Origin: an uncultured Cellvibrionales bacterium
GTDB taxonomy: Bacteria > Pseudomonadota > Gammaproteobacteria > Pseudomonadales > GM7GCV1
Direction of reading: 5' to 3'
Assembly: GCA_913063225.1 (NCBI GenBank)
Contig: CAJXYP010000014.1
Coordinates: 1 to 64,000, forward strand
Length of the DNA: 64,000 nt
The notes beneath the pieces are model-generated. The model did no database searches. It was not told the origin of the DNA and was given only the letters and a program-made list of their open reading frames with translations. Positions 26,786 through 35,755 of this stretch are shown here, piece after piece. Made by a program: the position numbers and the translations under genes. Every line of letters starts with the position of its first letter. Position 1 is the stretch's first letter.

Positions 26786-27289
26786 TTGAATCAGACAGAT
26801 CAAGTTCTTGTTGCTATCCGGAGAGTTATTCGCGCAACAGATATTTATTCAAAGCAACTGGTTAAGGCCAGTGGCCTCACAGCGCCGCAGTTATTACTTC
26901 TTCAAACGGTTAAAAATGGCAGGGCAAGTTCAGTTGGAGAAATTGCCACGAAGATGAGCTTGAGCCAGGCAACGGTAACGACTATTGTCGACAGGTTGGA
27001 GAAGCGAAACTTGGTTACACGCGAGCGTTCTGAGCAGGATCGTCGTAAGGTCATGATCAATCCGACGCCTGATGCATTGCTCGCTCTTGAGTCAGCGCCA
27101 GCGCCTCTGCAAGAACAGTTTTCCAATCAGTTTGACGGGCTCAAGGAATGGGAGAAGTCGATGATTGTTTCGGCATTGGAACGGGTTGCTGAAATGATGG
27201 ACGCTAAGGATATTGACGCATCACCGGTGCTGGATATAGGCACAATAGATAGAGAGGTAGAGGTTACCCCAACAAAACGGACGGCTTAG
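26786..27289 (+). CDS. MarR-family transcriptional regulator
   Basis: A 167-residue protein from the TTG at 26786, preferred over a TTG at 26759 because GAGGA (26775-26779) sits at the right distance. A winged helix-turn-helix spans about residues 25-120: GEIATKMSLSQATVTTIVDRLEKRNLV is the recognition region and RERSEQDRRKVMI the wing. MarR dimers usually repress neighbouring genes until a small ligand binds. It is divergent from the TonB receptor, with two related palindromes between, so it probably controls that cluster and itself. Confidence 0.9.
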   Translation: MNQTDQVLVAIRRVIRATDIYSKQLVKASGLTAPQLLLLQTVKNGRASSVGEIATKMSLSQATVTTIVDRLEKRNLVTRERSEQDRRKVMINPTPDALLALESAPAPLQEQFSNQFDGLKEWEKSMIVSALERVAEMMDAKDIDASPVLDIGTIDREVEVTPTKRTA

Positions 27290-27352
27290 TTACTGATTTG
27301 CTCTGTTCGATTCCGGCCCAAATGAATGTGTATCCACAACGGGAAATATTGA

Positions 27353-28087
27353 ATGCCTGAGCCCCTGGCACCGACTCATACCATCGTTGACGACTTTGTG
27401 GCGCCCGCATGTAACGATTTATTGGAAATTTTGTATCAGGACAACGATATATTATTGATCAACAAACCCAGTGGCCTGCTCAGCCTATCGGGTAAAAACC
27501 CACTCAACTCGGATTCGGTACACCACCGTTTGATGCAGGGCCAGGAGGGAGGGACCATTGCGCTTCCTGAAGCAAAATTACCACATCGGCTAGATTTTGG
27601 AACCTCGGGCTTAATGGTCGTGGGGCTCAATGCGACGGCCTCGCGAAATCTAAATAAACAGTTTCAAACTCGCACCATTCAAAAGCGCTATATAGCCGTT
27701 CTGGAGGGCTGGGTTGCCGAGGACACAGGGCAGATTACAGCCGCTATCTCGAAGGATAAAAAGCATTTCCCCCGGGTAATGCTTTGCGAAGCGACTGGTA
27801 AGACCGCTATGACTGAATACAGGGTTCTACAACGGTTAGAACACCCGCGCCGGACCGCAGTGGAGCTTACCCCGCATACCGGGCGTACTCACCAATTACG
27901 GGTCCACAGCCAGTCCATAGGCCATCCCATTCTTGGCTGTGATCTTTATAAAAGCATTAGTAGCGAAGGGATGGCAGACCGCTTGCTGCTGCACGCCAGT
28001 GACTTATATTTTGAGCATCCTGGCAGCGGAGAAAAAACACATGGGCATTGCCCTTGTCCGTTTTTCCTAAAATCAGCCTTACTTTAG
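27353..28087 (+). CDS. RluA-family pseudouridine synthase
   Basis: A 244-residue enzyme isomerising uridine in RNA. The catalytic Asp lies in HRLDFGTSGLMV near residue 81. TIQKRYIAVLEG and LTPHTGRTHQLRVHSQSIGHPILGCDLY are the RluA hallmarks. There is no S4 domain, and the length is close to E. coli RluA (219), which modifies 23S rRNA U746 and tRNA U32. Its target is not certain. It starts 64 bases after the MarR gene and is followed closely by rsuA. Confidence 0.88.
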   Translation: MPEPLAPTHTIVDDFVAPACNDLLEILYQDNDILLINKPSGLLSLSGKNPLNSDSVHHRLMQGQEGGTIALPEAKLPHRLDFGTSGLMVVGLNATASRNLNKQFQTRTIQKRYIAVLEGWVAEDTGQITAAISKDKKHFPRVMLCEATGKTAMTEYRVLQRLEHPRRTAVELTPHTGRTHQLRVHSQSIGHPILGCDLYKSISSEGMADRLLLHASDLYFEHPGSGEKTHGHCPCPFFLKSALL

Positions 28088-28110
28088 AGTGATTAAAAAG
28101 TGCCTAAAAA

Positions 28111-28818
28111 GTGCGTCTAGATAAATTCGTTTGTAAAAGTACCGAGCTAGCTAAAAGTGAAGCTATCCAACGGATTAATGCTGGAAAGGTTAGCGTTAAT
28201 GATGCGATTACAACGGATGAAGCTACTCAGGTTCATGGAAATAACAGCGTGCTGTTAGGCGGAGCCAGGCTGAAGGCTCGAGACTTCCGCTATATTCTTA
28301 TGCATAAATCTGCGGATACCATTTGTTCAAATATCGATGAAGCCTATCCATCGCTGTTCCATCATCTGGATGTCGGCAGGGTTTCAGAGCTGCACATCGC
28401 AGGACGTCTGGACGCCGATACAACCGGTTTGGTGTTGATCACTGATGACGGGCGTTGGTCATTTAATATTACCGCGCCAACTAACCAATGCAGCAAGGTT
28501 TATCGTGTGGGACTTGCACATGAATTGACCAGTGAGATTGCCGAGGATGTAGCTTTAAAGTTTGAAAAAGGCGTTCAATTACAAGGCGAGCAGCAATTAA
28601 CATTACCGGCTACATTGCAGGTAGTTACCCCCAAAGAAGTACTATTGACCCTTACTGAAGGCAAGTTCCATCAGGTAAAGCGTATGTTCGCTGCGGTGGG
28701 CAATCGTGCGGTCTCACTTCACCGAGAGCAAATCGGAGATATTTGTCTTGATGTTGAGGTCGGGCAATGGCGTTACTTAACCAATGATGAAGTACAGTCC
28801 TTTAGTTTACCCTTGTGA
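28111..28818 (+). CDS. rsuA: 16S rRNA pseudouridine(516) synthase
   Basis: A 235-residue enzyme with an N-terminal S4 RNA-binding domain (MRLDKFVCKSTELAKSEA, about 1-55) and a catalytic domain with GRLDADTTGLVLITDDG near 96 (catalytic Asp) and EGKFHQVKRMFAAVG near 188. The start is GTG. Its length fits E. coli RsuA (231). It lies 23 bases after the RluA-type gene, so the two synthases are probably co-transcribed, ending at the hairpin at 28838. Confidence 0.93.
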   Translation: MRLDKFVCKSTELAKSEAIQRINAGKVSVNDAITTDEATQVHGNNSVLLGGARLKARDFRYILMHKSADTICSNIDEAYPSLFHHLDVGRVSELHIAGRLDADTTGLVLITDDGRWSFNITAPTNQCSKVYRVGLAHELTSEIAEDVALKFEKGVQLQGEQQLTLPATLQVVTPKEVLLTLTEGKFHQVKRMFAAVGNRAVSLHREQIGDICLDVEVGQWRYLTNDEVQSFSLPL

Positions 28819-28837
28819 GGAACGCCGCAAGCGTAAA

Positions 28838-28860
28838 AAAGCCGCCCAATAGGCGGCTTT
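28838..28860. terminator. Bidirectional rho-independent terminator
   Basis: AAAGCCGCC (28838-28846) pairs with GGCGGCTTT (28852-28860) around a 5-base loop. On the minus strand a run of six T follows, so it best terminates the MacAB operon. On the plus strand it lies 20 bases after rsuA with a shorter T run. Confidence 0.88.
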
Positions 28861-28887
28861 CCAATTCATAAGGTAGATGTCTATATG

Positions 28888-30114
28888 CTACTCATACCTA
28901 AGTGCATCAATTGGCTGTAACCGCGACGCCTTAAGGGCAGGGTAATAGCCAAAGAACACACCTATTAGCGCCGAGAAACCCAAGCTGATAAATACGATCT
29001 CAGGATTGATAACTGTGACCATGTCAAAATAGGTTTCCATGGAATAGGTCACACCAAAGGCAATTCCAATGCCGATCAAACCTCCTACGCCGCATAGCGT
29101 AATAGCTTCAACCAAAAATTGATTCAGGATGTCATCTGGCTTTGCGCCAATAGCCATGCGCAAACCGATCTCGCGAGTTCGCTCAGTAACGGAAACCATC
29201 ATGATGTTCATAATCCCAATACCGCCGACCACAAGACTTACCGAGGCAACAGCCGCGAGCAGGGTGTTGAATATCGCTTGTGTTTCGGCACGTGATTCAA
29301 CGGTTTCGGCCAAGTCACGTATACGGAAGGGGTCTTCCTTATCGTCTGCTACTTTCATCGTCTGGCGCAGCAAACTGGTAATTTCTTCTTCCACATAAGC
29401 CATGCTTACGGTGTCGGAACCCTTCACCTCAAGATAGCTAACGGAATTGGGGCTGCTCTTGCTGATACCGGTAATCTTGGTTCGAACCGTTTTCAGTGGC
29501 ATAACCGCGACATCGTCCTGATCATCGCCACGTGTATCCGGTCCTTTCGCTTTGAGCACGCCAATAATCATTGCATTAAAGGTTCCAACCCGAACACTTT
29601 GACCAATAGGGTCAGAGGCACCAAAGAGCTCATCTTTAATGATGGATCCGATTATCACTACTTTTTCACCGGAGTTCATTTCAGCAGCGGTGAAACCACG
29701 GCCAGATTCAAGATCCCAGTTTTTGGTAACAAAAAAGTCATTTGTAGTGCCCATGATGTCTGCGGACCAATTGAGGTTTCCGTAGATAAGTTGGGATTTA
29801 CCTAGTACATAGGGTGTGGCGGCTTCAACACCGTAAACCTGCTCGAGCATTAGGTTCGCATGGCCGTCTTCTAGCGTGGCAACCGCAGCGGTACCTCCGC
29901 CACCTCTATTGTTCCAACCACCAAAGATGATTAGTACGTTGCCGCCCATAGCCTCTAGCTGAGCGTCCACTTCTTGTTGCGCACCGGCGCCAATGGAAAC
30001 CATAATTATTACGGCGGATACCCCAATGATTATGCCTAACATAGTCAAAATACTGCGCATCACATTAAGGGTGAGGGCGGTAAGCGCGATCTTAAAAAGT
30101 TTAAATATATTCAT
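28888..30114 (-). CDS. MacB-like ABC transporter permease
   Basis: A 408-residue inner-membrane protein with the MacB topology: an N-terminal membrane segment (about 15-40, GIIIGVSAVIIMVSIGAGAQQ), a large periplasmic domain (about 45-280), and three C-terminal membrane segments with the FtsX-like VTERTREIGLRMAIGAK loop near 310. The periplasmic part includes a short GGWNNRGGGG stretch. It works with the separate ATPase and adaptor encoded upstream to move proteins, peptides or lipophilic compounds across the envelope. E. coli MacB fuses permease and ATPase, while here they are split. Confidence 0.92.
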   Translation of the reverse strand: MNIFKLFKIALTALTLNVMRSILTMLGIIIGVSAVIIMVSIGAGAQQEVDAQLEAMGGNVLIIFGGWNNRGGGGTAAVATLEDGHANLMLEQVYGVEAATPYVLGKSQLIYGNLNWSADIMGTTNDFFVTKNWDLESGRGFTAAEMNSGEKVVIIGSIIKDELFGASDPIGQSVRVGTFNAMIIGVLKAKGPDTRGDDQDDVAVMPLKTVRTKITGISKSSPNSVSYLEVKGSDTVSMAYVEEEITSLLRQTMKVADDKEDPFRIRDLAETVESRAETQAIFNTLLAAVASVSLVVGGIGIMNIMMVSVTERTREIGLRMAIGAKPDDILNQFLVEAITLCGVGGLIGIGIAFGVTYSMETYFDMVTVINPEIVFISLGFSALIGVFFGYYPALKASRLQPIDALRYE

Positions 30115-30129
30115 TTAATAATACTCGCG

Positions 30130-30870
30130 TTATTGCTCGTTACTAACAAGTGAAGAATTATCAATATCCAGAGAGACACGGTTGGCTGTGAGCTCATCCG
30201 ATACCAAATGTCCGTCTCTAAAAATAAGCTGCCGTTTTGCGTAGGCAGCTACTTCAGGCTCATGAGTCACCAATATAATAGTGGTGCCTTTCTCGTTGAG
30301 CTCTTGAAACAAAGCCATAATTTCTTCGGTGGTATGAGTATCCAATGCACCGGTTGGTTCATCGGCAAGAATCATTACCGGGTCGTTTACCAGCGCACGA
30401 GCAATAGCTACCCGTTGCTGTTGACCACCGGAAAGCTGAGAAGGTTGATGATCGGCTCGTGGACCCAAATCCACCTGTTCCAAACATTTTAGTGTGCGTT
30501 CGGACCATTCGCTCTCGGGAATCTGCGAGTAGAGCAGAGGTAACTTAACGTTTTCTTCTGCTGTAGTTCGCGCTAACAAATTGAATTGCTGGAAGACGAA
30601 ACCAATTTTTTCATTGCGAATAGTCGCGAGCTCATCGGGCTGAAAGGAAGAGACTTCACTTCCGTCTATATATACCTGTCCCTCGGTAACAACATCGAGA
30701 CAACCAATCATATTCATATAGGTAGACTTGCCAGACCCAGAAGGGCCCATTACTGCCACAAACTCACCGGGCTCGATTATTGTGTCGATGCCGTCCAGGG
30801 CCCAAAGCGTCTGCTCACCCATGTGGTAAGCCTTCTTTATGCCAGCTGTACGTATTACTGGCTCAGTCAT
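30130..30870 (-). CDS. MacB-like ABC transporter ATP-binding protein
   Basis: A 246-residue ATPase with Walker A GPSGSGKST (about 41-49), Q-loop FQQFNLLARTTAEENV, signature LSGGQQQRVAIARAL and Walker B VMILADEPTGALD. It is of the LolD/MacB type that drives mechanotransmission instead of classical transport. Its start overlaps the end of the adaptor gene by 8 bases and the permease gene follows after 15, so stoichiometric co-translation is likely. Confidence 0.95.
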   Translation of the reverse strand: MTEPVIRTAGIKKAYHMGEQTLWALDGIDTIIEPGEFVAVMGPSGSGKSTYMNMIGCLDVVTEGQVYIDGSEVSSFQPDELATIRNEKIGFVFQQFNLLARTTAEENVKLPLLYSQIPESEWSERTLKCLEQVDLGPRADHQPSQLSGGQQQRVAIARALVNDPVMILADEPTGALDTHTTEEIMALFQELNEKGTTIILVTHEPEVAAYAKRQLIFRDGHLVSDELTANRVSLDIDNSSLVSNEQ

Positions 30871-32410
30871 TTAGTAGTACTACCGCGCGAACTATTACTT
30901 CGTCGCCATCGACCAGTTCGTTGGATTGAATCTCGGTATATTGGGTGTCAGCCAGTCCGGTGCGAACCGCTATAGAGACAGGTTCACCATCTCGCATAAC
31001 CCATATAGTTCCAGTGCCCGTCAGGCCATCTGTATTTCGACCACCTCCGCCACCAGCACTACGACCACCACCAAAAGCGTCTCCAGTAGCCGCCTGATAA
31101 GCCGCAAATTGTTCGTCTGTCAGTATTAGCTGTAGCTCGCTGGTTAGCTTTCTCGCCATATTAGTAAGGGAGTTTCGGTCAAATCCACCGCCACCAAATC
31201 CGCCACCACCGCCAGCTGCGGCTTCTCTTGCCGCTGTAAGAGAATCCCGAATCTCCTCCTGATTGCGTGTGACTGTTGCAACAAATTGCTCCAACTTATC
31301 GCCTTCAAGCCCGATGTCTTTAGCCATCTGCTCGGTTGCAGCAGAGGTGTCTCTATCTCCACCAAAACCACCACGTTCTTCCGCGGCATCCTCTTCGGTA
31401 CCTGGAGGACGAAATCTAAGGGCTGCATTGGGCGCGCGCAGAACATCGCTTTTACTCCCCAATACGATATCAACGTTAGCTGTCATACCCGGTAGCAATG
31501 ATTCACGAGGGTTGGCTGCATCAATAATGATGGTATAGGTAACTACATTGTTGGATGAACCTGCTGCTTTACGCACCTGAGAAACATTCCCTACAAAGTC
31601 TTGCCCTGAGTAGGCATCTACTGTAAATCGCACATCTAGGCCTTCAGAAATTTTACCAATATCCGCTTCACCAACATCTGCCTCAATTAACATCTCAGAC
31701 AAATCTTGAGCCACTTCGAAAAGGGTAGGAATATTCTGATTTGCTGATACTGCTTGGCCGAGATCCACCAGCCGATTAATAACTACCCCGTCTACCGGCG
31801 AGGTAATTTGCGTGCGCTCCAAATCGATTTGAGTTTGTTCCAGCTGCGCTTCGCGCTGAAGAATATTGGCGTTGGCAGAAATAATTGAAGCCTTGGCAGA
31901 TTCCAAATTCGCTTCCGCCGATCTCACTGTGCTCAAGGCGTTTTCATAATCGGTTTCACTTATTAGTTGACGCTCAAGCAATGATTCAGAGCGAACTAAC
32001 TGGTTTTTTGCAAACTCATCATCCGTTTCAGCTCTTAGTAGTGCCGCTTTTTCCTGAACCAGATTCGCTTTCGACACTGACAGGTCTGCCTCTCGCTGTC
32101 GCAATGCCACTCTTACATCTCGATCATCGATTCGAGCCAAGAGCTGTCCGGCCTGAACCAGAGAGTTAAAATCAACATTGAGCTCGACAATTAGGCCAGA
32201 GACTTCTGAGCCTACTTCTACAATACTCAATGGGCTTAAAGTACCAGCAGTATTTACAATACTCTCAACATCACCGGTCGAAAGAGGACCAGTTTGAAAC
32301 TCAACCGAAGTGGTCGATTCATCGCCCTGAAAATACCAAACAGCAGCGCCCGCAATTAGAACGCCGAACACCCATTTTTTCTTAAATACTTTTTTCATTT
32401 TTTGATCCAT
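30863..32410 (-). CDS. MacA-like periplasmic adaptor with glycine-rich insertion
   Basis: A 515-residue membrane-fusion protein, longer than MacA (about 370). It has an N-terminal anchor (about 12-27), a lipoyl half-motif (EVGSEVSGLIVELNVD), a coiled-coil hairpin (about 100-200), and barrel domains (about 205-330). Residues about 345-475 are an unusual insertion: helices rich in charged residues flanked by glycine tracts (AAGGGGGFGGGGFD and GGGRSAGGGGGRN). The protein then ends with the normal membrane-proximal domain. It should bridge the MacB complex to a TolC-type channel, which is not in this window. The start could be ATG 32410 or 32398. Confidence 0.88.
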   Translation of the reverse strand: MDQKMKKVFKKKWVFGVLIAGAAVWYFQGDESTTSVEFQTGPLSTGDVESIVNTAGTLSPLSIVEVGSEVSGLIVELNVDFNSLVQAGQLLARIDDRDVRVALRQREADLSVSKANLVQEKAALLRAETDDEFAKNQLVRSESLLERQLISETDYENALSTVRSAEANLESAKASIISANANILQREAQLEQTQIDLERTQITSPVDGVVINRLVDLGQAVSANQNIPTLFEVAQDLSEMLIEADVGEADIGKISEGLDVRFTVDAYSGQDFVGNVSQVRKAAGSSNNVVTYTIIIDAANPRESLLPGMTANVDIVLGSKSDVLRAPNAALRFRPPGTEEDAAEERGGFGGDRDTSAATEQMAKDIGLEGDKLEQFVATVTRNQEEIRDSLTAAREAAAGGGGGFGGGGFDRNSLTNMARKLTSELQLILTDEQFAAYQAATGDAFGGGRSAGGGGGRNTDGLTGTGTIWVMRDGEPVSIAVRTGLADTQYTEIQSNELVDGDEVIVRAVVLLND

Positions 32411-32692
32411 GAAGCTAGGGCTACATTTTAGGCAGTGCCTGTATGTGAATGTACCCGCTAGGTGTAAAGATTGGTTAATAAAACCGGCGTAATGTTACCT
32501 ATTGAGTACGCATTTAGGAGTTTATTTAGCAAGATTGTTAAAGTTGTATAAACGGCCCATCTAGACAAGCCCAGCAGCCTAGTCCAAGCTTGTCATTTAG
32601 CTGAAGTAATATATCAAAAACTTCAGAAAACTCTGTATTCCTGAACCCGAATTCCTCGACCTGAATTCCACGACATAGATATTAGTTCGCAC

Positions 32693-33115
32693 ATGGAACT
32701 CCACCCCCAACTCAAGAAAGACTGCCACCAACTATTGGTGAGCAACGATATCTGCGTTTTGCTGCATAGAAATGCCTCGGTACCTTGGTTCATTTTAGTA
32801 CCGTTATCCAATGCTGCTGAGTTTCGGGAGTTATTCGAGCTACCCGCTCAAATGCGCGCGAACTTGGATTTGCTTGCAGATCAGCTCAGCCAATATCTTC
32901 TGAACGAGCATAGCGCAGACAAGATCAATACCGCAGCGATAGGCAATCTAGCGAGTCAGTTACATTTGCATGTTATCGGTCGTTTTAAAACTGATGCCTG
33001 TTGGCCACAGCCGGTATGGGGTAATTTACAAACTTCTGATGAGTACCCAAACAGCCAGCTGCTCAAAATAAAATCTGATCTAAATACTTTGATCAACTCC
33101 TTAGCAACCATCTAA
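32693..33115 (+). CDS. HIT-domain protein
   Basis: A 140-residue histidine-triad protein. The active-site stretch is LHLHVIGRF near residue 90, where the catalytic middle His is kept and the first His of the triad is Gln, a form common in this bacterial subfamily (with DACWPQPVWG following). HIT proteins hydrolyse or transfer nucleotides, but the substrate here is unknown. It lies 19 bases before the helicase gene and is divergent from the MacAB operon. The 282-base divergent region (32411-32692) should hold both promoters, but I could not pick convincing boxes. Confidence 0.87.
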   Translation: MELHPQLKKDCHQLLVSNDICVLLHRNASVPWFILVPLSNAAEFRELFELPAQMRANLDLLADQLSQYLLNEHSADKINTAAIGNLASQLHLHVIGRFKTDACWPQPVWGNLQTSDEYPNSQLLKIKSDLNTLINSLATI

Positions 33116-33134
33116 CCGGGCCACATCTCTCTAC

Positions 33135-35231
33135 ATGAGTAAATCAGTGGTACCCGAGCCTCTTCGCCTTTCTATACAAACTTCCTATAGCGCCTTGCTG
33201 GAAGACCAGGGATTTAAGGCGCGAGGGGGCCAAAAGCAAATGATAGCGGCCATATCTCGCTCTCTCTGTGATGCGGAAAATAGCGGACTGTCTTTGATGG
33301 AAGCGGGCACCGGCGTCGGTAAGAGTGTGGGATATCTCATTCCAGCCAGCAATATAGCGCTGGCGAAAAATAAAAAACTGGTGATCTCAACAGCTACCGC
33401 GGCACTGCAAGACCAACTGGTTAACCAGGACTTACCTAATATTAAAAAAGTGCTCGACACTCCCTTTAGTTATGGATTGGTGAAAGGACGCAAAAGATAC
33501 CTGTGCCAAGCGAATTTGGACAAAAGCCTGCACGGCGGCACTAGTGGAATGGCAGTTGTCGATTACTTTGAAGGCGGGCAAGCCCTGAGCCAAGATAGCC
33601 TCAAACTGTTTTCCACCCTTGAAAGCGCAAGAACTTCAGACCAGTGGGACGGTGATAGAGACCATTGGCCAGACACCATAAATGATGCCGATTGGAATTT
33701 GATAACCAGTGATCGCCACAGCTGTATGGGTGGGCGCTGCGCGTTTTTTAGCAACTGTTCTTTTTATGAAGCGAGAGAGTCTGTAGAAGAATTAGACGCC
33801 CTGGTAGTCAATCATGATTTGCTTCTAGCAGATCTAATGCTGGGAGGCGGAGTCATTCTTCCCGCTCCTGAAGATAGTATTTATGTATTGGATGAAGCAC
33901 ATCACTTAATAGAAAAAACACGCAACCACCTATCAGCCAGAATGAGTACGGGCGCCTCGGCCGGTGCTTTAGGTGAAATAATTACCTCCCTTAGCAAAAT
34001 GTCTGAGCATTTCCATGCATCTCTGGATAAAGGCGGCCTCGCTACCATAATTCTGGATCTCAGATCCCAAGCAGAAGCCTTTCTTACCTCTATTGGTCAA
34101 TTGGAAGTTGCCGCTGAGCCTATCGCCGAAAATAGATCGGATCAGACGGTTCGTTTTGAACACGGTAAGGTGCCTGAACTGTTGTTGGCAGCGAGCGACT
34201 CTGCTTTGCCCCTGAGCAAGAAAATTCGAACTAGCATAGAGCAGCTTGGCTATGAGCTAGAGAAGCTAGCTGATTCCGACTCTGCGGATTCAAAAGAAAT
34301 AGGACAAAGCTGGTTTCCTATAGTCGGCGAATGGCTAGCTAGAGCAGAAAGCTGGCATGAACTCTTAAACAGATATTCCCAGCCCGATTCAGATGATCAA
34401 TACTTTGCACGTTGGATACGCCGCAATGCGCGCGGCGGCGGATTTGATTTTTTTGCTGCGCCTATAGATATCAGTACTCAACTGTGTGAATTGCTCTGGC
34501 ATAGGGCTGCTGGCGCCGTATTAACTTCGGCAACGCTGTCGGTTAAAGGCAACTTTGATCGCCTACTAGATCAACTCGGGCTTCCTGAAACTACAACCAG
34601 CGAGTCAATTCAAAGCCCTTTCGATTACCCAAATATAGCAACTCTTGAACTTTGTCCTAGGGCCGCAGACCCTCGCAATGACGTCGAATACGACCGCTAC
34701 ATTACCGAGTTTCTGGAAAAAGCTGTGGACGCTGACAAAGCGACTCTGGTTCTATTCTCAAGCAACCGGCAAATGGAAAGGGTCTACGAAAACTTTGAGG
34801 CGAGCTGGAAACCAGCGATTCTTATGCAGGGCCAAGTTCCTAGAATGGAAATCGTCAGGCAGCACAAATCCAAGATTGATGATGGAAAAGGCAGTGTGAT
34901 ATTTGGTTTGAGGAGCTTTGCTGAGGGAATAGATTTACCTGGTGATTACTGTACGCACTTAGTAATCACCCGAATACCCTTTGCGGTTCCCGATGATCCT
35001 ATAGAAGCGACCATTAGTGAGCGAATAAGTGCAGGGGGAGGCAACTCGTTCAGAGAGCTATCGCTTCCCAATGCTGCCATAAGATTGACACAGGCAGTCG
35101 GCCGGTTAATCCGTTCCGAAACCGACTATGGCACTGTTACAATCACTGATCCGAGATTGAAAAATAGCGGGTATTCTCGGTACCTACTATCTGCCTTACC
35201 GCCTTTTAGGGTTATCGAAAGGCCGGATTAG
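33135..35231 (+). CDS. DinG/YoaA-type iron-sulfur DNA helicase
   Basis: A 698-residue superfamily 2 helicase. Walker A MEAGTGVGKS is at 55-64 and the DEAH box is LDEAHHL near 254. Between them four cysteines fit an XPD-like [4Fe-4S] cluster (RYLCQAN, then HSCMGGRCAFFSNC). C-terminal motifs SATLS, IFGLRSFAEGIDLPGD and QAVGRLIRS complete the set. It probably unwinds 5'-to-3' and resolves R-loops or damaged forks. I favour YoaA/DinG family without choosing one. Confidence 0.92.
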   Translation: MSKSVVPEPLRLSIQTSYSALLEDQGFKARGGQKQMIAAISRSLCDAENSGLSLMEAGTGVGKSVGYLIPASNIALAKNKKLVISTATAALQDQLVNQDLPNIKKVLDTPFSYGLVKGRKRYLCQANLDKSLHGGTSGMAVVDYFEGGQALSQDSLKLFSTLESARTSDQWDGDRDHWPDTINDADWNLITSDRHSCMGGRCAFFSNCSFYEARESVEELDALVVNHDLLLADLMLGGGVILPAPEDSIYVLDEAHHLIEKTRNHLSARMSTGASAGALGEIITSLSKMSEHFHASLDKGGLATIILDLRSQAEAFLTSIGQLEVAAEPIAENRSDQTVRFEHGKVPELLLAASDSALPLSKKIRTSIEQLGYELEKLADSDSADSKEIGQSWFPIVGEWLARAESWHELLNRYSQPDSDDQYFARWIRRNARGGGFDFFAAPIDISTQLCELLWHRAAGAVLTSATLSVKGNFDRLLDQLGLPETTTSESIQSPFDYPNIATLELCPRAADPRNDVEYDRYITEFLEKAVDADKATLVLFSSNRQMERVYENFEASWKPAILMQGQVPRMEIVRQHKSKIDDGKGSVIFGLRSFAEGIDLPGDYCTHLVITRIPFAVPDDPIEATISERISAGGGNSFRELSLPNAAIRLTQAVGRLIRSETDYGTVTITDPRLKNSGYSRYLLSALPPFRVIERPD

Positions 35232-35260
35232 ATACCCACTACCAAAGGGATTGTGACTCA

Positions 35261-35647
35261 ATGACGGAATTTAACTTTCAAATCAATGTCGATAGAGAGG
35301 CAAATCTTCTGCGAATAAAGGCGGAGGGAGCTCTCGATAAAGGTCGTTTTATGAGTATGATCAAACAGGCTCGGGAAACTGCACATCAGGACCAGCTAAA
35401 CCTACTCTACGATATGCGCGACCTCAATCTACCCGCCGGCATACTGCTCAGCGATGTATTGACCTTTGTGCGCACACACAGCAGCTTGAATGATGAGAAA
35501 GCCTCTAGTCTAAGAAGCGCATCTTTGATAGGTGAAGAGCTATTAGGTGATGAAGTTTGGGAGGTCTATAAGTATGCCTCCCAAAACGCTGGGCTAGACT
35601 GGCAATTCTTTACGGATGAGGCCGAGGCTTTGATCTGGCTTAGCTGA
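35261..35647 (+). CDS. STAS/SpoIIAA-like small protein
   Basis: A 128-residue cytosolic protein with the SpoIIAA-like layout: an opening beta strand pair (FQINVDREANLLRIKAEGALD), a helix (MSMIKQARETA), a strand LNLLYDMRDLNLP near 45 and a C-terminal TDEAEALIWLS helix, as in proteins of this fold that bind lipids or partners. No enzymatic motif is visible. It may share the dinG-like transcript (29-base gap). Function unknown. Confidence 0.7.
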   Translation: MTEFNFQINVDREANLLRIKAEGALDKGRFMSMIKQARETAHQDQLNLLYDMRDLNLPAGILLSDVLTFVRTHSSLNDEKASSLRSASLIGEELLGDEVWEVYKYASQNAGLDWQFFTDEAEALIWLS

Positions 35648-35755
35648 GCAGGAGAGGGCCGAAGAGTTTAGAAGAGTGCAGAAACTACTTATAAAGATGA
35701 CGCTATTTGCGTAGAATTCGCGGCCTATTAATGATCGGATAATAAACTAGAAAAT

